From Citrobacter sp. Marseille-Q6884 (lineage in GTDB: Bacteria; Pseudomonadota; Gammaproteobacteria; Enterobacterales; Enterobacteriaceae): a stretch of 64,000 nucleotides of DNA. The notes under the pieces are model-generated. The model saw only the letters and a program-made list of their open reading frames with translations. It was not told the origin of the DNA and ran no database searches. The position numbers and the translations under genes were made by a program. Shown one piece after another: positions 54,075 through 63,298 of this stretch (its first letter is position 1; each line of letters begins with the position of its first letter). The DNA lies in the NCBI RefSeq assembly GCF_945906775.1, contig NZ_CAMDRE010000002.1:496001-560000 (forward strand), given 5' to 3'.

Positions 54075-55124
54075 TTATGCCATCAACGCGTGGATAGCGA
54101 CGTTAATCGCACCACCACCCACAATCAGCCAGACAAACAGAACCAGCGCCATCAGCAAGGGTTTCGCACCGGCTTTCTTCAGCGCACTGACGTGAGTGGT
54201 AAGTCCCAGTGCCGCCATCGCCATTGCCAGCAGGATGGTATCCAGCGTAACCAGCATGTTCACAACAGACTGTGGCAACAGGTGGAACGAGTTGAAAATC
54301 GCAACCACAATGAACAGGATGGCAAACCACGGAATCGTAATTTTGCTTTTCTCACCACCGGTCGCCGGAGACAGCTGTTTGACACGGGCGGCCAGGATGA
54401 TGAGGAACGGAGCCAGCATCATGACACGTAGCATTTTAGCGATAACGGCGGCGTTTTCTGCGTCCGGGGTGATCGCGTGTCCAGCGGCGACAACCTGTGC
54501 GACTTCATGCATGGTTGAGCCAATATAGATGCCGTAGGTTTCCGGGCTAAACCAGTGTGCCAGCAGCGGATACATCGCCGGGTACAGGAAGATGGCAATC
54601 GTACCGAAGATAACCACAGTGGCGACCGCTACCGTTACTTTACTGGCCTCTGCTTTCACTACCGGTTCTGTTGCCAGCACCGCGGCTGCACCGCAAATGC
54701 TGCTCCCGGCGCCAATAAGCCAGCTGGTGTGTCTGTCCAGACCAAATACTTTTTGTCCAAGGAAGCAGGCCAGCATAAAGGTGCTGCTCAGGGTCAACAC
54801 ATCAATCACGATACCGCTGACCCCAACATCAGCAATTTGTGCGAATGTGAGGCGGAAACCGTAGAGGATGATCCCCAGGCGTAACAGATGTTGTTTGGCA
54901 AACAGCACGCCGCCATCACAGCTTTTCCAGATGTGCGGATAGACGGTATTGCCGAGCACCATCCCCAATAAAATGGCCAGGGTGAGGGCACTGAACCCGG
55001 CACCTGCTACGGCGGGGATGGAACCACCCCACAAAGCGGCCCCGGTGATAACTGCACTCAGGGCAAGTCCCGGAATAAAATGCCACGCTGTACGACGATG
55101 ATTCTGTAAGGTGATTTCTGTCAT
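54075..55124 (-). CDS. yeiH: Putative sulfate/anion exporter family protein YeiH (UPF0324)
   Basis: 349-aa polytopic inner-membrane protein (about 10 helices) of the YeiH/UPF0324 family, which some annotation systems call a putative sulfate exporter. Conserved segments include ILYGFRLTFAQIADVG, WLIGAGSSICGAAAVLATEPVVKAEA and YIGSTMHEVAQVVAAG. Length equals E. coli YeiH. It is divergent from the LysR gene yeiE, which is likely to regulate it. Confidence 0.93.
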   Translation of the reverse strand: MTEITLQNHRRTAWHFIPGLALSAVITGAALWGGSIPAVAGAGFSALTLAILLGMVLGNTVYPHIWKSCDGGVLFAKQHLLRLGIILYGFRLTFAQIADVGVSGIVIDVLTLSSTFMLACFLGQKVFGLDRHTSWLIGAGSSICGAAAVLATEPVVKAEASKVTVAVATVVIFGTIAIFLYPAMYPLLAHWFSPETYGIYIGSTMHEVAQVVAAGHAITPDAENAAVIAKMLRVMMLAPFLIILAARVKQLSPATGGEKSKITIPWFAILFIVVAIFNSFHLLPQSVVNMLVTLDTILLAMAMAALGLTTHVSALKKAGAKPLLMALVLFVWLIVGGGAINVAIHALMA

Positions 55125-55244
55125 ATCCTTCTCCTTTATCTGGGTAAAAGAGTACGGCGAAGTGGTTTAAAAATAAAATTGATTATATATTTATAATTAA
55201 TCTCTATAAGTGGTAAGCAACGGCTGCTCTGGTGGAAAATGACT

Positions 55245-56123
55245 ATGCACATCACCCTGCGACAACTTGAAGTATTTGCTGAAGTGCTGAAAAGCGGCTC
55301 GACGACGCAGGCATCGGTCATGTTGTCATTGTCGCAGTCGGCGGTGAGCGCAGCGCTGACGGATTTGGAAGGGCAACTGGGCGTTCAGCTGTTTGACCGT
55401 GTGGGTAAACGCCTGGTGGTCAATGAACACGGGCGTTTGCTTTATCCCCGTGCGCTGGCGCTGCTGGAACAAACCATGGAGATTGAACAGCTGTTTCGTG
55501 AGGATAACGGCGCGATTCGCGTGTATGCCAGCAGCACCATAGGTAATTACATTTTACCTGCCATGATCGCGCACTATCGGCGGGATTTTCCCGATCTGCC
55601 GCTGGAACTGAGCGTGGGCAACAGTCAGGATGTGATCAATGCCGTGCTGGATTTTCGGGTAGACATCGGGCTTATCGAAGGGCCTTGCCACAGTACGGAA
55701 ATTATCTCTGAACCGTGGCTGGAGGATGAGCTGGTGGTGTTTGCCTCACCATCTTCACCGCTGGTTCAAGGACCTGTGACGCTGGAACAGCTGGCAGCGT
55801 CGCCGTGGATCCTGCGCGAACGCGGCTCCGGTACGCGTGAGATTGTCGATTATCTGCTGTTGTCGCACTTGCCGAGATTTCAGATGGCCATGGAGCTGGG
55901 TAATTCAGAGGCCATTAAACATGCGGTGCGTCACGGGTTAGGCATTAGCTGCCTGTCGCGGCGGGTCATTGAAGAACAACTGCAAGCGGGCACCCTGAGT
56001 GAAGTTCCGGTACCCCTGCCGCGTCTGGTGCGTACGCTCTGGCGAGTCCATCATCGTCAAAAGCATCTCTCCAACGCGTTGCTGCGCTTTTTACGCTATA
56101 GCGATCACGACCAGGCCGGTTAA
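55245..56123 (+). CDS. yeiE: LysR-family regulator YeiE
   Basis: 292-aa LysR regulator with HTH at about 17-47 (TTQASVMLSLSQSAVSAALTDL preceded by FAEVLKSGS) and effector domain from about 88. I chose ATG 55245 (MHITLRQLEV), as in K-12; an in-frame ATG six bases upstream is possible. In E. coli and Cronobacter, YeiE has been tied to iron, motility and sulfite responses. It is divergent from yeiH over about 120 AT-rich bases. Confidence 0.94.
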   Translation: MHITLRQLEVFAEVLKSGSTTQASVMLSLSQSAVSAALTDLEGQLGVQLFDRVGKRLVVNEHGRLLYPRALALLEQTMEIEQLFREDNGAIRVYASSTIGNYILPAMIAHYRRDFPDLPLELSVGNSQDVINAVLDFRVDIGLIEGPCHSTEIISEPWLEDELVVFASPSSPLVQGPVTLEQLAASPWILRERGSGTREIVDYLLLSHLPRFQMAMELGNSEAIKHAVRHGLGISCLSRRVIEEQLQAGTLSEVPVPLPRLVRTLWRVHHRQKHLSNALLRFLRYSDHDQAG

Positions 56124-56148
56124 CGTTTCGGCATCCGTTCCCTCCGTT

Positions 56149-56173
56149 GCCTGATGACATGTGCTTATCAGGC
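56149..56173. repeat. REP-type palindrome after yeiE
   Basis: GCCTGATGACATGTGCTTATCAGGC: outer arms GCCTGAT/ATCAGGC pair around a central loop. Typical REP-family stem at the 3' side of yeiE. Confidence 0.65.
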
Positions 56174-56273
56174 CAGCATGCGTGCAATTCTCTGCTTTAC
56201 TTATAATCCACGGCCAGTCATGAAGGTCTCTTATAACAGCGTATTTGTGCCGGAAGAATGGTGTTTCGTCTGC

Positions 56274-56279
56274 TACAAT
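56274..56279 (+). promoter_or_regulatory. Possible extended -10 promoter of lysP
   Basis: TGCTACAAT gives an extended -10 (TGn-TACAAT) 35 bases before the lysP start. No good -35 is seen at 17 bases, fitting an activated promoter; E. coli lysP is activated by ArgP. Confidence 0.4.
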
Positions 56280-56313
56280 CGCGCCTCATTTTTTGGATGG
56301 ATAGCATTTTCAC

Positions 56314-57783
56314 ATGGTTTCCGAAACTAAAACCACAGAAGCGCCCACGCTACGTCGTGAACTGAAGGCGCGCCACCTGACGATGATTGCCATTGGTGGC
56401 TCCATCGGTACGGGTCTTTTTGTTGCATCTGGTGCAACTATTTCTGCGGCGGGTCCAGGCGGCGCGCTGTTTTCTTATATCCTGATTGGCCTGATGGTGT
56501 ACTTCCTGATGACCAGTCTCGGCGAGCTGGCTGCGTACATGCCGGTTTCCGGTTCGTTCTCCACTTACGGTCAGAACTATGTAGAAGAAGGCTTTGGCTT
56601 CGCGCTGGGCTGGAACTACTGGTACAACTGGGCGGTGACCATTGCCGTTGACCTCGTGGCCGCACAGCTGGTGATGAGCTGGTGGTTCCCGGATACGCCA
56701 GGCTGGATCTGGAGTGCGCTGTTCCTTGGCGTCATTTTCCTGCTGAACTACATTTCCGTTCGCGGCTTTGGTGAAGCGGAGTACTGGTTTTCGCTGATCA
56801 AAGTGACCACCGTTATTATCTTCATCATTGTTGGTGTGATGATGATCATCGGTATCTTCAAAGGCGCTCAGCCGGTGGGCTGGAGCAACTGGACGACGGG
56901 TGATGCTCCGTTTGCCGGTGGTTTTGCCGCCATGATCGGTGTGGCGATGATCGTCGGTTTCTCCTTCCAGGGAACGGAACTGATTGGTATCGCGGCGGGC
57001 GAATCTGAAGATCCTGAGAAAAACATTCCGCGCGCGGTGCGTCAGGTGTTCTGGCGAATCCTGCTGTTCTATGTGTTCGCGATTTTAATCATCAGCCTGA
57101 TTATTCCGTACACCGATCCAAGCCTGCTGCGTAATGATGTGAAAGACATCAGCGTCAGTCCGTTCACGCTGGTCTTCCAGCATGCCGGTCTGCTCTCTGC
57201 GGCTGCGGTAATGAACGCGGTGATCCTGACGGCGGTATTGTCGGCGGGTAACTCCGGTATGTATGCCTCCACGCGTATGCTCTACACCCTGGCGTGCGAC
57301 GGTAAAGCACCACGCATTTTCGCCAAACTGTCTCGTGGCGGCGTACCGCGTAACGCACTGTATGCGACCACGGTGGTGGCGGGTCTGTGCTTCCTGACAT
57401 CCATGTTTGGTAACCAGACCGTATACCTGTGGCTGCTGAATACTTCCGGGATGACCGGCTTTATTGCCTGGCTGGGGATTGCCATTAGCCACTATCGTTT
57501 CCGTCGCGGTTATGTGCTGCAGGGACATGATGTGAAAGATCTGCCGTATCGCTCAGGTTTCTTCCCGTTGGGCCCGATCTTTGCGTTCGTGCTGTGCCTG
57601 ATTATCACGCTGGGACAAAACTACGAAGCGTTCCTGAAAGATACTATTGACTGGGGCGGCGTCATGGCGACCTACATCGGTATCCCACTGTTCCTGATTA
57701 TCTGGTTTGGCTACAAGCTGACAAAAGGAACCCATTTCGTTCGTTACAGCGAAATGCACTTCCCGGAACGTGTGAAGAAATAG
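56314..57783 (+). CDS. lysP: Lysine-specific permease LysP
   Basis: 489-aa amino acid permease of the AAT/APC family (12 helices) that imports L-lysine with protons and, in E. coli, also inhibits the CadC sensor when lysine is low. Family start LRRELKARHLTMIAIGGSIGTGLFVASG and GFSFQGTELIGIAAGESEDPEKNIPRA are present. Length equals K-12 LysP. It is a single gene converging on cirA. Confidence 0.96.
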   Translation: MVSETKTTEAPTLRRELKARHLTMIAIGGSIGTGLFVASGATISAAGPGGALFSYILIGLMVYFLMTSLGELAAYMPVSGSFSTYGQNYVEEGFGFALGWNYWYNWAVTIAVDLVAAQLVMSWWFPDTPGWIWSALFLGVIFLLNYISVRGFGEAEYWFSLIKVTTVIIFIIVGVMMIIGIFKGAQPVGWSNWTTGDAPFAGGFAAMIGVAMIVGFSFQGTELIGIAAGESEDPEKNIPRAVRQVFWRILLFYVFAILIISLIIPYTDPSLLRNDVKDISVSPFTLVFQHAGLLSAAAVMNAVILTAVLSAGNSGMYASTRMLYTLACDGKAPRIFAKLSRGGVPRNALYATTVVAGLCFLTSMFGNQTVYLWLLNTSGMTGFIAWLGIAISHYRFRRGYVLQGHDVKDLPYRSGFFPLGPIFAFVLCLIITLGQNYEAFLKDTIDWGGVMATYIGIPLFLIIWFGYKLTKGTHFVRYSEMHFPERVKK

Positions 57784-57796
57784 CATTTGCGTTAAC

Positions 57797-57817
57797 GTCT
57801 GCCGCACTCCGGCAGAC
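57797..57817. terminator. Hairpin after lysP
   Basis: GTCTGCCG-CACTC-CGGCAGAC, a perfect 8-bp stem 13 bases after the lysP stop. It is followed by A's rather than T's, so it may work with the next hairpin. Confidence 0.55.
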
Positions 57818-57824
57818 AAAAAAT

Positions 57825-57858
57825 AAAACCCCGGCATGTTGAGTGCCGGGGTTTTTTT
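57825..57858. terminator. Bidirectional terminator between lysP and cirA
   Basis: CCCCGGCA-TGTTGAG-TGCCGGGG with an A-run before and seven T's after. It serves both convergent genes. Confidence 0.9.
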
Positions 57859-57870
57859 ATCAGGCAGAAC

Positions 57871-59865
57871 TTAGAAGCTGTAGGTCATGCCAACGGTATA
57901 ACGACGTCCATCGAGCACGGTATCGTAGGTATCGTAATCAATTTGTTTATCCAGAACGTTATATACACCCGCGGTTAAGAGCAGATCTTTGTTAGCGTAG
58001 TAACGCAGACCCACGTCAACCTGGGTATAGGACGGTGTTCCTTGAGCCATCGACGTACGGCTCAGGTATTCCGATGTTTTACCGCGCAAGTTCAGACGGC
58101 TCCAGAAGCCAAGATCCTGCGTGGCCTGCCAGTCCAGCGTGGTGTTAAACATATGCTTCGGCATTTTGTTTAACGGCTGACCAGAGAACTGACCGCTTTT
58201 CTGTTCGGATTCCGTCCAGGTATAGTTCGCCGTCCAGTTGATGTCAGAGGTTATTTTCCAGCCAAAGGTGGATTCTACGCCACGCATATTGGCCTTATCG
58301 ACGTTAACCCGGTCGCTGACAAAATCGTAATGCGTACCCCCGATGGTGCAGGCGGGATCCGCGCTGCTGTTACAACGACGTACTTCGGTAATTTTGTCTT
58401 TAAAGTCGGTGTTAAACAGGGTGACGCCCGCGTTGAGGTCGTTGCCGTTATCCCACAGTAAACCGATCTCTTCACTCAGGCTTTTCTCCGGTTTCAGATC
58501 CGGGTTGCCGACAATGATACCGTTCAGACGACCACCGCCGGTGACCTGCCCCCAGTTAGCGGACGACTGGCGCAGATCCGGTGCGCGATAGCCCGCAGAG
58601 ACACCGCCTTTTAAGGTCCATTGATCGCTAAGATGCCATACGCCATAGCCGCGTGGTGTCCAGTTGTCGCCGTAGTTCTCATCTTTGTCCATACGCAGGC
58701 CGCCGGTCAGCGTAAAGGTGTCGGTGATGGCCCATTCATCTTCGGCAAACAGCGCCCAGCTCCAGCGGGTCAGCTTGTTCAGACCATCCGCCGCTTCCAG
58801 TTGGTTGCCGTTATCGCGCAGTTTTTCATAACGATACTGTCCACCCGCCGTCAGGGTGTGTGCCCCGAGGAAGATCTGGTTCTGGTTATTGAAGATGGTG
58901 TTGTAGGACTTCATCTGGCGACCTGGGTTGTCGGTCTCTTCCTGCTGGATATAGCTGGTGGAGTTGAAGTCGTCGTAATAACCGCTGTGGGTGAGTGAAT
59001 ATGTGGTGTGCACATATTTGTTTTCGCTTTTACTGTTGGGCTTACAGCTTCCGTTGCGGCAGCTTTCCTCGGCCATGGATTTGCCGGGGGTACTGTCGCG
59101 ATCCTGTAGTTCACGTGCGTAATCGAAGTCGATGTCGTTTTTATCATCCGGTGTGAAGTTCAGGGTCAAGCCGCCGTTACGCAGGCGTTGCTCATTGTAG
59201 CCATTGACGATCTCATCTTCCGCGCGATGGGAGAACAATCCGGTGACTTTCGCGCCGAGTAATCCGTCAATCAGCGGCCCGGCTGCATACGCGTTTGTCT
59301 GGTAAAGATCGCCGGAGTCTCTGTCTTCCTGGAAGGTGGCATCGCCATGCAGGGAGCCTGTCCAGGCTTTGGTATTCGAGACTTTTTTGGTGATCACGTT
59401 AATCACGCCGCCCATCGCATCAGAGCCGTAAAGCGAGGACATCGGGCCACGGATCACTTCGATACGTTCGATCGATTCCAGCGGTGGCAGCCAGCCTTGC
59501 TCAATACCTGAGTTATCGCTGTTAGGGCGTGTACCACGCGTGCTGATACGTTTTCCGTTGACCAGGAAGAGCGTGTATTGCGACGCCATACCGCGAATGC
59601 TGATATCACTGCTACTCCCACCGCCCGTCACCACGACGCCTGGCACATCTTTTAGCGCATCGGTGACATCACGGTAGGCTTTATCCTCAATTTGCTGCTT
59701 GGTGATGACAGAAATAGAGGCGGGGGCATCCTGAATTTTTTGCTCGAACCCTGTGGCGGTGACGACGACAGTATCCTGGTCTGCAGCGTAGACGAGAGAG
59801 GGGAGACTGGCGACGCATACTGCGGCAGCAACAGCCTTAACGTGAGGTATAGTCATTTGTATCAT
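57871..59865 (-). CDS. cirA: Catecholate siderophore receptor, CirA-type TonB-dependent transporter
   Basis: 664-aa outer-membrane receptor with signal peptide (cut after VYA), TonB box DTVVVTA near residue 30, plug domain (DAPASISVITKQQIEDKAYRD … GGVINVITKK, about 40-155) and a C-terminal 22-strand barrel ending in Phe (TVGMTYSF). It lies at the cirA locus (lysP-cirA-yeiG), so CirA is the natural call. From memory, the sequence is noticeably different from K-12 CirA, including a Cys pair in CRNGSCKPN and another in CNSSADPAC, so ligand range may differ. A Fur-like palindrome lies upstream. Confidence 0.85.
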   Translation of the reverse strand: MIQMTIPHVKAVAAAVCVASLPSLVYAADQDTVVVTATGFEQKIQDAPASISVITKQQIEDKAYRDVTDALKDVPGVVVTGGGSSSDISIRGMASQYTLFLVNGKRISTRGTRPNSDNSGIEQGWLPPLESIERIEVIRGPMSSLYGSDAMGGVINVITKKVSNTKAWTGSLHGDATFQEDRDSGDLYQTNAYAAGPLIDGLLGAKVTGLFSHRAEDEIVNGYNEQRLRNGGLTLNFTPDDKNDIDFDYARELQDRDSTPGKSMAEESCRNGSCKPNSKSENKYVHTTYSLTHSGYYDDFNSTSYIQQEETDNPGRQMKSYNTIFNNQNQIFLGAHTLTAGGQYRYEKLRDNGNQLEAADGLNKLTRWSWALFAEDEWAITDTFTLTGGLRMDKDENYGDNWTPRGYGVWHLSDQWTLKGGVSAGYRAPDLRQSSANWGQVTGGGRLNGIIVGNPDLKPEKSLSEEIGLLWDNGNDLNAGVTLFNTDFKDKITEVRRCNSSADPACTIGGTHYDFVSDRVNVDKANMRGVESTFGWKITSDINWTANYTWTESEQKSGQFSGQPLNKMPKHMFNTTLDWQATQDLGFWSRLNLRGKTSEYLSRTSMAQGTPSYTQVDVGLRYYANKDLLLTAGVYNVLDKQIDYDTYDTVLDGRRYTVGMTYSF

Positions 59866-59881
59866 TCCATTTAAATGAATT

Positions 59882-60002
59882 TACCCGTCATTCTTCAAGC
59901 TACAGGTGCGTTGGCTGCGTACGTTACCCCGATCACGGACTGATGTTCGCTCCCGGGGATTGACTCTCTGCTGCCTTCCCGCAACTTGAATGAGTGAGGG
60001 TA
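59882..60002. repeat. Enterobacterial palindromic repeat (ERIC/IRU-like), full copy
   Basis: About 121 bases with inverted ends TACCCGTCATTCTTCAAGC and GCAACTTGAATGAGTGAGGG plus a GC-rich centre (CCCGGGGATTGACTC). It is in the cirA 5' region, 16 bases upstream of its start, and would be transcribed into the cirA leader. The ends are related to 53940-54010. Confidence 0.65.
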
Positions 60003-60110
60003 TGAATCAGCGCGTCATATGAAAGGCCATGACAATTGTATGTATTTGTCTTTTAAGGACTCTTTTCAGTAAATAAGCGGGGTGAATTGTACAAAACTAT
60101 GAATTATTGT

Positions 60111-60143
60111 AAACACAAATGATAATAGAAATCATTTGTGTTT
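60111..60143. promoter_or_regulatory. Fur-box-like site within a perfect inverted repeat, cirA promoter
   Basis: AAACACAAATGAT, seven bases, ATCATTTGTGTTT: a perfect 13-bp inverted repeat. Its core, AATGATAATAGAAATCATT, resembles the Fur consensus GATAATGATAATCATTATC. Iron repression of cirA is known in E. coli. Confidence 0.7.
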
Positions 60144-60224
60144 GATGTTAGTTGAGGGGAAAACCTTTCTGTTCAATAAGATAGAGGGAAAATAAAAAAG
60201 GAGAAAAATGAGGAAATGATGGAG

Positions 60225-60247
60225 AAACAAAGAGGGCTGGCGCCCTC
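60225..60247 (-). terminator. Terminator of yeiG
   Basis: On the minus strand GAGGGC-GCCA-GCCCTC then TTTGTTT. It overlaps nothing else and lies just beyond the yeiG stop. Confidence 0.7.
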
Positions 60248-60253
60248 AGGGGG

Positions 60254-61090
60254 TTACTTCAACAGATGTTGCGCGTGGAAGCGCAGGTGATCTTCAATGA
60301 ACGACGCAATAAAGTAATAGCTGTGATCGTATCCGGGCTGGATGCGCAATGTCATTGGCCATGCGGTCTGGCGGGCAGTTTCAGCCAGTACAGCAGGCTG
60401 GAGCTGATTGGCGAGGAATTGATCGCTATCACCCTGATCAATCAGCGTCGGAATCGCATCGTCGGGCTGACTGGCTAACATCAGCGCGCAGCTATCCCAC
60501 TCGGCCCATGTCGATTTATCCTCGCCCAGATAGGCGCGAAAAGCCTTCTCGCCCCACGGCACGCGGCAGGGGTTGACGATCGGCGCAAAAGCGGAAACGC
60601 TGGTATATTTACCGGGATTTTTCAGCGCCATAATTAGCGCACCGTGACCGCCCATCGAATGCCCGCTGATGGCACAGCGATCGCTGACGTTAAACTGCGA
60701 CTGAATCAGCGTCGGAAGCTCATCACGCAAATAATCATACATGCGGAAATGCGTTGCCCACGGCTGCTGCGTCGCGTTGAGATAAAACCCTGCTCCCAGG
60801 CCTAAATCATAGCCATCATCATTAGCGACCTGCTCGCCGCGTGGACTGGTATCCGGCATCACCAGTACTATTCCCAGCTCAGCGGCAATACGCTGCGCGC
60901 CCGCTTTAGTGGTGAAATTCTCATCATTGCAGGTCAGGCCTGACAGCCAGTACAGTACCGGCGGCGGGGTGTTATCGCGTGGTGGCGGAAGAAAAATACT
61001 GAAGGTCATGGCGCACTGTAAGGTGGTCGCGTCGTGACGCCAGCGTTGCTGCCAGCCTTCAAAACAGCGGTGCTCTTCGAGCATTTCCAT
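60254..61090 (-). CDS. yeiG: S-formylglutathione hydrolase YeiG
   Basis: 278-aa esterase-D-family serine hydrolase that splits S-formylglutathione to formate and glutathione in formaldehyde detoxification. The nucleophile is Ser145 in ISGHSMGGHG, with catalytic Asp in LIDQGDSDQF and His in PGYDHSYYF. Length equals E. coli YeiG, the constitutive paralogue of FrmB. It is divergent from folE. Confidence 0.95.
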   Translation of the reverse strand: MEMLEEHRCFEGWQQRWRHDATTLQCAMTFSIFLPPPRDNTPPPVLYWLSGLTCNDENFTTKAGAQRIAAELGIVLVMPDTSPRGEQVANDDGYDLGLGAGFYLNATQQPWATHFRMYDYLRDELPTLIQSQFNVSDRCAISGHSMGGHGALIMALKNPGKYTSVSAFAPIVNPCRVPWGEKAFRAYLGEDKSTWAEWDSCALMLASQPDDAIPTLIDQGDSDQFLANQLQPAVLAETARQTAWPMTLRIQPGYDHSYYFIASFIEDHLRFHAQHLLK

Positions 61091-61411
61091 GCGTGGCTCC
61101 TTGTTGTGTTGAACCTGAATGTGTTTGCGAACTCAACATAATACAGATTATTCATTCCGCTGTGAGTAACTTTCACTTTCGCTATAGGCAAACATACTTC
61201 ATCATCTACATAACCTTACATTAACACTTTGCTTCATTTAGTCGGGCAGTGAGTGGAATCAGTGCGCTAAAAGGCAGCGCCAATTTCAATAATTATCACT
61301 GTGAATACTGGATTATGTGCGCCGCCTCACGCACAATGTTCTGGCTGTGACACAGCCTAAAAACTTTGCCCCACGCAGGGCAGAGGCGCCACACCTGCAG
61401 GAGAAAAAGAA
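61091..61411. other. yeiG-folE divergent region
   Basis: 321 bases with no coding sequence. The yeiG half is AT-rich and the folE half more GC-rich. It should carry the two divergent promoters. I saw no clear operator or terminator. A CAGGAG site lies before the folE ATG. Confidence 0.5.
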
Positions 61412-62080
61412 ATGTCATCACTCAGTAAAGAAGCGGCCCTGGTTCATGAAGCACTGGTCGCGCGTGGACTCGAAACACCGCTGCGCCCGCCCGTGCATGA
61501 GATGGATAACGAAACGCGCAAACGACTTATCTCCGGCCATATGACCGAGATTATGCAATTGCTCAATCTTGATTTGAGCGATGACAGCCTGATGGAAACG
61601 CCGCATCGCATTGCGAAAATGTATGTGGATGAGATTTTCTCCGGCCTCGATTACGCGAACTTCCCGAAAATCACCGTCATTGAAAACAAAATGAAGGTTG
61701 ATGAGATGGTTACCGTTCGCGATATCACGCTGACCAGCACCTGTGAGCATCACTTTGTCACTATCGATGGCAAAGCGACGGTGGCCTACATTCCAAAAGA
61801 GTCTGTGATTGGCCTGTCGAAGATTAACCGCATTGTGCAATTTTTCGCACAGCGTCCGCAGGTTCAGGAGCGTCTGACGCAGCAAATTCTGACCGCGCTG
61901 CAAACGCTGCTCGGTACAAATAATGTGGCGGTTTCAATCGATGCCGTGCATTACTGCGTGAAAGCGCGCGGTATTCGCGATGCGACCAGCGCCACGACGA
62001 CCACTTCTCTTGGCGGATTGTTTAAGTCCAGCCAGAATACGCGTCAGGAATTCCTGCGCGCCGTTCGTCACCACAACTGA
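61412..62080 (+). CDS. folE: GTP cyclohydrolase I FolE
   Basis: 222-aa enzyme converting GTP to 7,8-dihydroneopterin triphosphate, the first step of folate synthesis. The zinc and active-site segment TLTSTCEHHFVTIDGKA and the later HYCVKARGIRD (second zinc Cys) are intact, with GLSKINRIVQFFAQRPQVQERLT between. RBS CAGGAGAAA precedes ATG 61412. Length equals E. coli FolE. It is followed 14 bases later by yeiB. Confidence 0.98.
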   Translation: MSSLSKEAALVHEALVARGLETPLRPPVHEMDNETRKRLISGHMTEIMQLLNLDLSDDSLMETPHRIAKMYVDEIFSGLDYANFPKITVIENKMKVDEMVTVRDITLTSTCEHHFVTIDGKATVAYIPKESVIGLSKINRIVQFFAQRPQVQERLTQQILTALQTLLGTNNVAVSIDAVHYCVKARGIRDATSATTTTSLGGLFKSSQNTRQEFLRAVRHHN

Positions 62081-62094
62081 TTAGGGCAGGAGCC

Positions 62095-63252
62095 ATGGAG
62101 CGTAATGTCACGCTGGATTTTATTCGTGGCGTCGCCATCCTCGGTATCCTGCTTCTCAATATTAGCGCCTTTGGTTTGCCAAAGGCGGCCTACCTGAACC
62201 CTGCCTGGTACGGCAACATTACCTTATCGGACGCCTGGACATGGGCGGTGCTCGATCTCTTCGCACAGGTCAAATTCCTCACGCTGTTCGCTCTCTTATT
62301 CGGTGCCGGCCTGCAAATGCTGCTACCGCGAGGCAAACGCTGGATCCAGTCGCGACTCACGCTGTTGGTTCTGCTGGGTTTTATTCACGGTTTAGTGTTC
62401 TGGGATGGCGATATTCTGCTGGCATACGGCTTAATTGGTCTTATCTGCTGGCGGCTCATCCGCGACGCCCCTTCGGTAAAAAGCCTGTTTAATACTGGCG
62501 TACTGCTCTATCTGGTGGGTATCGGCGTATTGCTACTGCTCGGTGTTATCTCCGGGAGTGAGACCAGCCGGGCCTGGACGCCGGATGCTTCTGCGTTGCT
62601 GTATGAAAAGTACTGGAAGGTTAACGGCGGTATGGAAGCGGTCAGTAATCGCGTCGATATGCTGTCGAACAGCCTGCTGGCACTGGGGGCGCAGTATGGC
62701 TGGCAGCTTGCGGGAATGATGCTGCTCGGTGCGGCATTGATGCGCAGCGGCTGGCTAAAAGGGCAGTACAGCCTGCAGCATTACCGTCGTACCGGCGTTT
62801 TGCTGGTCATTATTGGTATCGCCATAAACCTGCCAGCCATCATCGCACAATGGCAACTGGGGTGGGCATATCGCTGGTGTGCTTTCTTATTACAGACACC
62901 GCGTGAGTTAAGCACACCGTTCCAGACTATCGGTTATGCCGCATTGATGTTTGGTTTCTGGCCGCAGTTGAGCCGCTTAAAAGCGGTTATTGCGATTGCC
63001 TGCGTCGGGCGTATGGCACTGACCAACTATCTTCTGCAAACTCTCATCTGTACCACACTGTTTTATCAGTTCGGTTTATTTATGAAATTTGATCGGCTGG
63101 AACTGCTGTGGTTCGTCATTCCTGTCTGGGGTATTAACCTTCTTTTCTCCGTCATTTGGCTACGTTTTTACCGGCAAGGCCCTGTCGAATGGCTATGGCG
63201 TCAGTTAACCCTGCGTGCTTCAGGGATATCATTACCGCGAACATCAAGATAA
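62095..63252 (+). CDS. yeiB: DUF418 membrane protein YeiB
   Basis: 385-aa polytopic membrane protein (about 10 helices) of the YeiB/DUF418 family. It starts MERNVTLDFIRGVAILGILLLNI, an acyltransferase-3-like opening, and the DUF418 domain occupies the C-terminal half. Function is unknown. RBS GGCAGGAG precedes ATG 62095. It probably shares a transcript with folE, as in K-12. Confidence 0.93.
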   Translation: MERNVTLDFIRGVAILGILLLNISAFGLPKAAYLNPAWYGNITLSDAWTWAVLDLFAQVKFLTLFALLFGAGLQMLLPRGKRWIQSRLTLLVLLGFIHGLVFWDGDILLAYGLIGLICWRLIRDAPSVKSLFNTGVLLYLVGIGVLLLLGVISGSETSRAWTPDASALLYEKYWKVNGGMEAVSNRVDMLSNSLLALGAQYGWQLAGMMLLGAALMRSGWLKGQYSLQHYRRTGVLLVIIGIAINLPAIIAQWQLGWAYRWCAFLLQTPRELSTPFQTIGYAALMFGFWPQLSRLKAVIAIACVGRMALTNYLLQTLICTTLFYQFGLFMKFDRLELLWFVIPVWGINLLFSVIWLRFYRQGPVEWLWRQLTLRASGISLPRTSR

Positions 63253-63266
63253 CGATCTGGATCACA
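63251..63266. promoter_or_regulatory. Candidate CRP site upstream of galS
   Basis: AACGA-N6-TCACA: a good right half-site and a weaker left half, about 130 bases before galS. CRP activation of galS is known in E. coli. Confidence 0.5.
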
Positions 63267-63282
63267 TTCATTAACAAAATGG

Positions 63283-63298
63283 ATGTAAGCGTTTTCAT
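63283..63298. promoter_or_regulatory. gal operator upstream of galS
   Basis: ATGTAAGCGTTTTCAT fits the GalR/GalS operator pattern GTGNAANCGNTTNCAC in its core (TGTAAGCGTTTTCA). GalS autoregulates through such a site in E. coli. Confidence 0.7.
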
